This document shows, one piece after another, positions 57,346-64,000 of a stretch of DNA of 64,000 nt. This DNA comes from Paraspadella gotoi (Eukaryota; Chaetognatha). Each line of letters begins with the position of its first letter. Position 1 is the first letter of the stretch. The stretch lies in contig CM119267.1 of assembly GCA_051294375.1 (NCBI GenBank), positions 16,966,606-17,030,605 of the forward strand, in the 5' to 3' direction. Position numbers and translations under genes: made by a program. The notes beneath the pieces are model-generated. The model saw nothing but the letters and a program-made list of their open reading frames with translations, made no database searches and had not been told where the DNA came from.

Positions 57346-59230
57346 ATTTCGCAGATTTTTTACATAAATGCTTTAAATTTTAGTAAAATACGATGATTTT
57401 TATGGGCTTATTTTTGTGACCCAAGTTTCCAAAAAATTTAGTATGCAGATTGTGACTCAAGCGTAATGATATCGAATCAAGTAAATAAACAATTCACAAT
57501 TTCTTACACTTTTATACTTTTTACAGTTTTATACTTAAGTGACTCCCAAAAAATGCTTACCATTTATCATTGGTTTAATATTTTTAAAAAATTTTTCTTC
57601 CATCTTGTAGTAAAGAACTGGATGTTTATTATGTCCTAATTTCATAAAATTAATTTATTATTTACTTATGTAAAGAAACCTTTAACGATCATCCAATTTC
57701 ATTTTCAATAAAAAAACATTAAAAAAAAAAGAAAATCATTATAAATTAAGTACTCATTAATTATGCAAAGTATTGAAATTCAGTTACCCCATTAAATAAA
57801 GCATTAACTAAGAATTCTTATGGTATAAATTAATTATTCGCTCAGGGTAGAATTTTTTCGAATTATATTAATTGTACAAAAAAGATTTAAAATTAACAAA
57901 TTTAAAAAATAATTGAAATATCCTTATTCAAAAATTACCAGATATTTCGAGAATTTAGATACGCCATTGACTAGACCGTTAGGGATTTATTATAGCCTTT
58001 TTTCGTTAATTTAACTATGTTAGACAAAAAGTTCTACTTAGAATAGTAAATAAATAAAACATGAAATGAAACTTATATACAGTATTTCTTTTACTAATGA
58101 TGTACTTATGAATAATCTTTATCAGATATTAAAAGCATAGCAAAGTTTGGTGTCACTAGAGAACGGAAACTGGGTATATTTTACAAACGCTCTAAGAAAA
58201 TGTAGAAATATCTTCTATCGATTTTGAAACATCATTTTTCATTGTTCCGACCTCCTCTCCTCTGTACGGGATATTTGTAGTCGAGCATTGCAATATGTTC
58301 ACTGTAAAGAACTCCTTGACCAAGCAGAGATGGAAAAGTCGTCGGGAGAGAAACAGTGTTGATGACCGGGATCGCAGGCGCCGTAATGTATATAAAAAGT
58401 CTAATCCACTTGGCGTCTTGTTGATATTAATTGGGACCTCAATAAAATGATAAAAGCATATAGATATTCAAACAATCAATAAATACTAACTAGTAACTAA
58501 CTAGTCCTTTCCAAACGCCAATATAAAACCCTAAAGCCTCCTTTCAAGCCCAGGACCACGTTTCATAACTGCTTTATAGAGTTAAAGAAGTTCTTCAGCC
58601 CATTTAGCGCCTTATCCACATATTGACCCATTTTACTATTTACATTTAGTCACATTACCACAGATTCCTTTCCAGACAGCTTCCAATACCAGTAAATCAA
58701 ATTTAACATTTTTTGAGAAATCGTGAAAGACTCTCGTTTGAATTGGACCTAATGTAAAAAAAAATACCTTAAGAACTTATCTTAAGTCGTCGTCGTTTTT
58801 GTTCAAATTATTTGAGCTCCCAAAAAGTATATTTTTTGCATTTAAAATTCCTTCTCACTATTTGACATTTTTAAAATATCAGTACGCTTGAGACATGCTA
58901 TTTTCCTAAGTTTTCTAAATGGTTGGAGTTATCTTACATGTTGAGCACTTGCGTTTTTGATCGATTCCATATCAGAGGTATATTTTTATCTCGCCCGACG
59001 GGCAAATGCCTGATTTGGGTGAGATGTTAATTCGTTTCTGCTTCTTTTGACCGTAGTCGTCGTCGTCACACATTTAAAATAGCTCAAGTGTGTAATTATA
59101 GGAAGCTAAAAAATTAAATATAGCTTTTAATTAGCAAGATCTTTTAGATTCACACGCTTCAAATTCCTCCACTCATTTATTTTATTTCCAAAACAATTTT
59201 TATATATAAGGACGAGTTCAGCTGGTCAGC
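57346..59230. other. Intergenic, AT-rich
   Basis: No exon, tRNA or array is recognised. A slightly GC-richer part at 58240-58400 has no frame or fold I can name. Confidence 0.45.
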
Positions 59231-60150
59231 TGAATGACTCATCGCGTCAATGAATGACTATCATCGCATCAATGAATGATTATCATCGCATCAATGAATG
59301 ACTATCATCGCATCAATGAATGACTATCATCGCATCAATGAATGACTATCATCGCAGTCAATGAATGACTATCATCGCATCAAATGATACTATCATCGCA
59401 TCAATGAATGACTATCATCGCATCAATGAATGACTATCATCGCTCAATGAATGACTATCATCGCTCAATGAATGACTATCATCGCATCAATGAATGACTA
59501 TCATCGCATCAATGAATGACTATCATCGCATCAATGAATGACTATCATCGCATCAATGAATGACTATCATCGCATCAATGAATGACTATCATCGCATCAA
59601 TGAATGACTATCATCGCATCAATGAATGACTATCATCGCATCAATGAATGACTATCATCGCATCAATGAATGACTATCATCGCATCAATGAATGACTATC
59701 ATCGCATCAATGAATGACTATCATCGCATCAATGAATGACTATCATCGCATCAATGAATGACTATCATCGCATCAATGACATCTCATCAATGAATGACTA
59801 TCATCGCATCAATGAATGACTATCATCGCATCAATGAATGACTATCATCGCATCAATGAATGACTATCATCGCATCAATGAATGACTATCATCGCATCAA
59901 TGAATGACTATCATCGCATCAATGAATGACTATCATCGCATCAATGAATGACTATCATCGCATCAATGAATGACTATCATCGCATCAATGAATGACTATC
60001 ATCGCATCAATGAATGACTATCATCGCATCAATGAATGACTATCATCGCATCAATGAATGACTATCATCGCATCAATGAATGACTATCATCGCATCAATG
60101 ATTGTACTCATCATCGCATCAATGAATGACTATCATCGCATCAATATTAG
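59231..60150. repeat. 22-bp minisatellite, about 41 copies
   Basis: Tandem head-to-tail copies of CATCGCATCAATGAATGACT+AT (22 bp). Most central copies are identical. Variants: CATCGCGTC at the left end, an inserted base near 59358, deletions giving CATCGCTCAATG twice near 59440-59470, and a scrambled copy near 59775-59795. At the right the units decay through 60095-60250 (TTGTATCAATCC, CATCGATCAATA). Since 22 is not a multiple of three and the unit contains TGA, it is not coding. Confidence 0.95.
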
Positions 60151-60250
60151 TTACAATTGTATCAATCCATTGGTTATCATCGCATCAATGATCAATTACT
60201 ATTACATCGATCAATATATATATATTAATAATTCGTTATCGCATCAATCA

Positions 60251-60806
60251 TTCGGTTTTTTTTACGGATTTTTTCATTAATTTTCTTTGATAGTAACGTC
60301 TGGCGATAAGATATTTTTAGACACGTTTAAATAAGCATATGCCAATCTCTATCTATTGTTATCTTCATCCTTTGATTTCTTCACTTTCTTAAATGGCTTT
60401 GATTTTGATACAACTATTGTTGCTTTAATTTTGTTAATTAAACAACTGGATCTCACTTTAGGTAGAAGAAGTTAAAGCGAAAAAATTACAAGCGCTGTTT
60501 TTTTTTTTAAGATTTTATTTTCCTTTGTTACTTAAATTTTAGTTCTTAACTTTTTGATGTTTTTTCTTTTGTCCACTTAAATCGGTGATTATTTCGGAAA
60601 GAGATATCGAATGCTTAATGATAATTTAAAAATAAATATTTTAAGGGAAACTTCACAGGTGCTTGGTTCACGGTTTCTCATAAAATTATCATTTGGTCCC
60701 TTGACTCTTTTTCGTTATGACAGCTAAATTTAATTAATTTTTCCACTTTTCAATTGTTTTATGTAGGTTATTACTCATCTTTGATTTAAAATAAAAACTA
60801 TTGGTA
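60251..60806. other. Upstream region of the lipase gene
   Basis: AT-rich, with no exon. An acceptor-like TTTTCAATTGTTTTATGTAG (AG 60765-60766) lies 40 nt before the ATG. Confidence 0.4.
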
Positions 60807-62000
60807 ATGGAGTTTTTTATTTGCTTTTTTCTTGCTACGTCACTGTGTTTTAGTAGCGTAGTAGCTCGTTATCCTGTTGTTATAATTCCCGGTAAGCATT
60901 TTCATTTCAAAGAATTGACTAATTGATAATTATCACTATTATGTTTCTATTGTGACTAACAGTGGTTTTTCTGAAAATATTTTTCTGCGTATTTTTTTAT
61001 TACTTAGGTTACTAAGTTCATCATGCTAACCATATCACTATTTTTAAGATTCCTACAACATTAAATTGATTCGACGTTAGGCGATGGCGGATGCCAGTTA
61101 GAAGCAAAGTTAAACAAAAAGGCCAACAACGTCCACTCCCACACTGAAAACTTTGATCGAAGCAGCTCTGGTTCATTCCAGATTTCTACCAGCATAGCTC
61201 ATTATAATTATGTCTGCCCGACAAAAGCAGATTGGTAAGAAGTAGTGAAACTAATTTTTTTTTTAAGCAATAGCTAATTTATGAAGAAACTGACGTACTT
61301 GAGTTGAAATACGTGTATACTAAATTTCTTTTTGTCCAGGTATCGTCTTTGGCTTAACGTTTGGGACTTGACGTATAGACCGTGGGTTCGGTGCTGGGCG
61401 GACAATATCAAGCTTCGGTATAATTTCACTACAGGCACCAATGGGAACGTTCCAGGAGTTGAGACTAGAGTTCCCGGTTGGGGCAGAACTGAAACCGTGG
61501 AGTACCTCGATCCCTCCTGGTAATTCAGCTGCTTATGTTTTTAATAAAAATGCCTCGGGTCTTATTAGTTAATCGATTATTTCAATTGTTAGGTCTGCTC
61601 GAATACTTGGAGACGCCGGAAATTATATGGGCACGTTGGTTTCATATATGGTCAAGAGTTTGGGTTATACCAGGAGCGTGGACGTAAAAGCAGCTCCCTT
61701 TGATTTCCGTTTTGCGCCTTATTCTCAGGTATTCTCAAAAAAAAATAGTAATATGAAATTTTTTTTTGGCTATATATCAAATAAGTTATCACAAAGCAAG
61801 ATAATCTACTTTATCTGAAAATGTTTTACAGACGGATTACTTCAACCAACTAAGGATACTCATCGAAAACGCACGTATTGAACACGGCAAACCAGTAATC
61901 ATCCTAACCCACTCTCTAGGAGGACTCTTCGGGCTCTACTTTCTAAACCAACAACCCATTTCTTGGAAGAAACAGAACATTCGGGCTTTCGTTCCTCTTA
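60807..62000 (+). CDS. PLA2G15/LCAT-like lysosomal phospholipase, 5' part
   Basis: An alpha/beta-hydrolase of the lysosomal phospholipase A2 / LCAT family. Five exons in phase: 60807-60891, 61081-61234, 61340-61519, 61593-61728 and 61832-62000. There is a signal peptide (MEFFICFFLATSLCFSSVVA) and RYPVVIIPGDGGCQLEAKLN (oxyanion region; human PLA2G15 has VVLVPGDLGNQLEAKL). A cap region with YRLWLNVWDLTYRPWVRCWA and DNIKLRYN follows, then VETRVPGWGRTETVEYLDPS, GAPYDW-like APFDFRFAP, and the nucleophile elbow ILTHSLGGLFGLYFLNQQ. The last visible exon ends in RAFVPLS with a donor at 62001. The exons with catalytic Asp and His are not found up to 64000, so they lie beyond a long intron or are lost. 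The Ser in THSLGG replaces AHSMGN. Confidence 0.88.
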
Positions 62001-64000
62001 GTAAGGATATTTACTATTTATATTTTTCCGTTTTTTTGAGGGGAATTCGTTTTTATTTTTATGAATTAAAACTTTTTGGTGCATTAAATATTTAACCAAG
62101 GGGCAAAAACCAATATTTATTGAAAAGGAAGAAATGCAGGAATGGAAGGAAACACAAAAATTAGTTAATCAAAAAAATATATACAATTTTTGTATCTATT
62201 GTCATTAAATAATTTTTTAAAAGAAGTGTTCCTAATTACCCCATTGTGAGGTAAAACAGAACACTAATTTTTTTTAAAAATGCTGCCCCTAGCCCTCGGG
62301 GGCGCGTGATAAAAACGAATACATCAACCTATAGCGGAGAAACTTTCATAGATATATCACCAGAAAAAAAAATTTAAAAAAAATTACTATTCAAAAAGTT
62401 TGATTACTTCCAAAAGTGTTCCGAATTACCCCGCACTACCCTAATCAATTAGATAAACTTTAATATAACAAGCGCATCGTTCAGCAAGCAGATCTTCAAG
62501 TAAATTGTGTTATCTTTTCCGAGCAAGCCAATAAGGTAATGTCAAAACAGCAAATTATGAGTTTTTAATTTTAAGTCCATATATGTTGAGGATATTGTTC
62601 TGTAAATATGTCACCGATAGAAAGCTAAGAGTCCTAGAATTCTTTTTTCTACAACTAGAACTGAAACTAAACCTTGTATACGTTATGGGGGGAGATTAAA
62701 TTCTTTTTCTCTCTCTTCTTGTCTACTCCCCACGGGAAATTTTCTCACTTTTCTCATTCGTTTTTTATTGGTTCGCACTTTTTTTTTTCAAAGTTCCGTT
62801 GGATTTGTTCACAACCTTACTTTGTTTATTACTGTAGGCGTCGTGCCCTCCTTTTTTATTCGGTCTTGAGTTATTTACGACTTACGTGCTTCGGTTGTGT
62901 CTCTTGAGTATTAGAGATTTCTTGCCGTCTTTCCTCGGCTCCATTTTTTGTGTTTCATGAGGATAGAGTGATTTCGTCTCTTCGTCCTGTCATGGTGCCA
63001 TTTGACGTATGCGCTCTCTATATAGCTTGTACGTGTGCGAGCTGCCGTACTCTCTATGTTTACTTTCTCTTATGATCTTCTCGATTAATTATAAGTGATG
63101 GCATATGGTAATATAGGTTCGTAATGACATAGACTTACGGCGCATGTTGAAATCAGCTAAGCGATGGGTAATGTAGATAGATGCAGGAAGGGTTTAGCTT
63201 GTGTCCCCATTGGAACGGATTTTTAAAAAATTTGAAAAATTGCGCTCAGCACCTTAAAAAATTTTTTTACAATATTTGCTCTAGCGCAGTTATTAATGAA
63301 CTAGCCCCATCATTTTTGCTCATAAATACTCCGAGACGAGACCTACATAATGATGTAATAAAATTTTTGAATTCATTTAATTTTTTTGGTTTTAATAATT
63401 AATTGGTCAAAATAATATTCAAAAGTATACTGTAAATATCCAAGGTAATTGATTCTTTTTTTATACAAAATGATACATTGAACTTGAGCAGTTATAATAA
63501 ATAACAAATAAAATTTTAAAAAATAATTTTAAATACCAAAAATATTTTTTCAATATTATAAAAATATATTATAGTCTTAAAACTAATTAAAATATTTAAA
63601 AACTATAAAGGGTTTGAAAGCGGACATTATGCTGATTCTAAATCTATTTTTGTTTTTAAATTTGATTTCTTGTTCTCGTTTTACAGACTCATACATTTGT
63701 AAAAATTAAAAAAATCATCCCTTTTTCAAAACCTTATAAAAAATGATTGGGTCCATGTATTGAAATAAAAATTTAAAACTAACTTTGAAAAAGTAATATC
63801 TTCTTGCTATTAAAATTTTAAATGAGAAGAATAGGATTTGCCAAAGATATCAAGGGAAGAAGTGTCATTATTTATATTTTTATGAAAAAAGAATAAGATT
63901 TTTTTTAATAAGCAATTGAACTATTCTTTCGTGGCCGAAGCGGCTAGGGCAGAGGTTCTTCTCAGACGAGGGTTTAGTAATGACTTAAATTTTCTGCAAT
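62001..64000. other. Intron or flank of the lipase gene, AT-rich, with repeat traces
   Basis: No further lipase exon is recognised. At 62226-62268 and 62416-62436 the motif AGTGTTCCnAATTACCCC appears twice, and a part-complement (GGTAAAACAGAACACT) follows the first copy. A GCCCCTAGCCCTCGGGGGC hairpin is at about 62284-62302. Together these look like a decayed transposon. At 63931-63973 a tRNA-like A-box segment (GTGGCCGAAGCGGCTAGGGC) lies near the window edge. Confidence 0.45.

Noticed and set aside
59231-60150. CRISPR-like array
   Set aside because: The units are contiguous with no variable spacers, and the genome is eukaryotic. It is a minisatellite.
63931-63973. tRNA gene at the right edge
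   Set aside because: Only an A-box-like half is visible. No B box or closing stem is present before the window ends.

Overview
The window is nuclear DNA from an invertebrate animal. Genes are split by many short AT-rich GT-AG introns, exons are clearly richer in GC, and the gene set is metazoan: Ena/VASP, a tetraspanin, FEM1, canopy, a MIER-type ELM2/SANT corepressor, a GOLM-type Golgi protein, BAF60, GCNA and CEP19. I cannot fix the phylum. The exon models were joined by hand from splice sites, codon phase and family similarity; no transcript data were available.

Layout. From the left edge to about 54.26 kb there are 22 protein genes, and all of them lie on the minus strand. In transcription order (high to low coordinate) they are: GOLM-like (54.26-50.85 kb), eL33 (50.30-49.53), MIER-like (49.32-44.06), ARP8 (43.11-39.94), eL37 (39.81-39.36), acyl-protein thioesterase (39.21-38.33), Ena/VASP (37.80-36.36), LLPH (33.67-33.12), canopy (33.01-31.77), FEM1 (31.51-26.55), an ARG1-type J-domain protein (26.03-23.06), hnRNP K (21.80-19.67), tetraspanin (18.34-16.52), MED9 (14.74-14.25), mitochondrial ribosomal protein bS15m (14.15-12.90), CWC25 (12.70-11.30), GCNA (11.16-8.37), an uncharacterised single-pass membrane protein with an in-frame TAG (8.18-7.05), an uncharacterised protein (6.71-4.72), CEP19 (4.55-4.05), a double C-clamp protein (3.57-2.03) and the 5' end of an EPS15-like gene (0.71 kb, running off the left edge). 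Several neighbours are only 100-220 bp apart. A 1.3 kb divergent region at 54.26-55.55 kb switches the coding strand: BAF60/SMARCD (55.55-57.35) and a truncated PLA2G15/LCAT-like lipase (60.81 to at least 62.00) are on the plus strand. Between them lies a minisatellite of about 41 copies of a 22-bp unit (59.23-60.15).

What stands out. (1) The long run of one-strand genes, with a splice-acceptor-like Y-tract plus AG a few to about 45 nt upstream of most start codons, even where the gap to the upstream gene is only about 100 nt. This is what spliced-leader trans-splicing of polycistronic transcripts would look like, though short 5'UTR introns are not excluded. (2) A protein with two TCF-type C-clamps and no HMG box, apparently made by duplication of a larger module. 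(3) An in-frame TAG inside an otherwise open exon. (4) Several small mobile-element candidates in introns, including one whose inverted repeats enclose degenerate telomere-like sequence.

The gene products are mostly housekeeping and regulatory: chromatin (ARP8 of INO80, BAF60 of SWI/SNF, MIER with HDAC), transcription (MED9), splicing and RNA binding (CWC25, hnRNP K), ribosomes and ribosome assembly (eL33, eL37, bS15m, LLPH), secretory pathway (canopy, GOLM-like), ubiquitin ligase adaptor (FEM1), actin (Ena) and DNA-protein crosslink repair (GCNA). No shared pathway explains the clustering.
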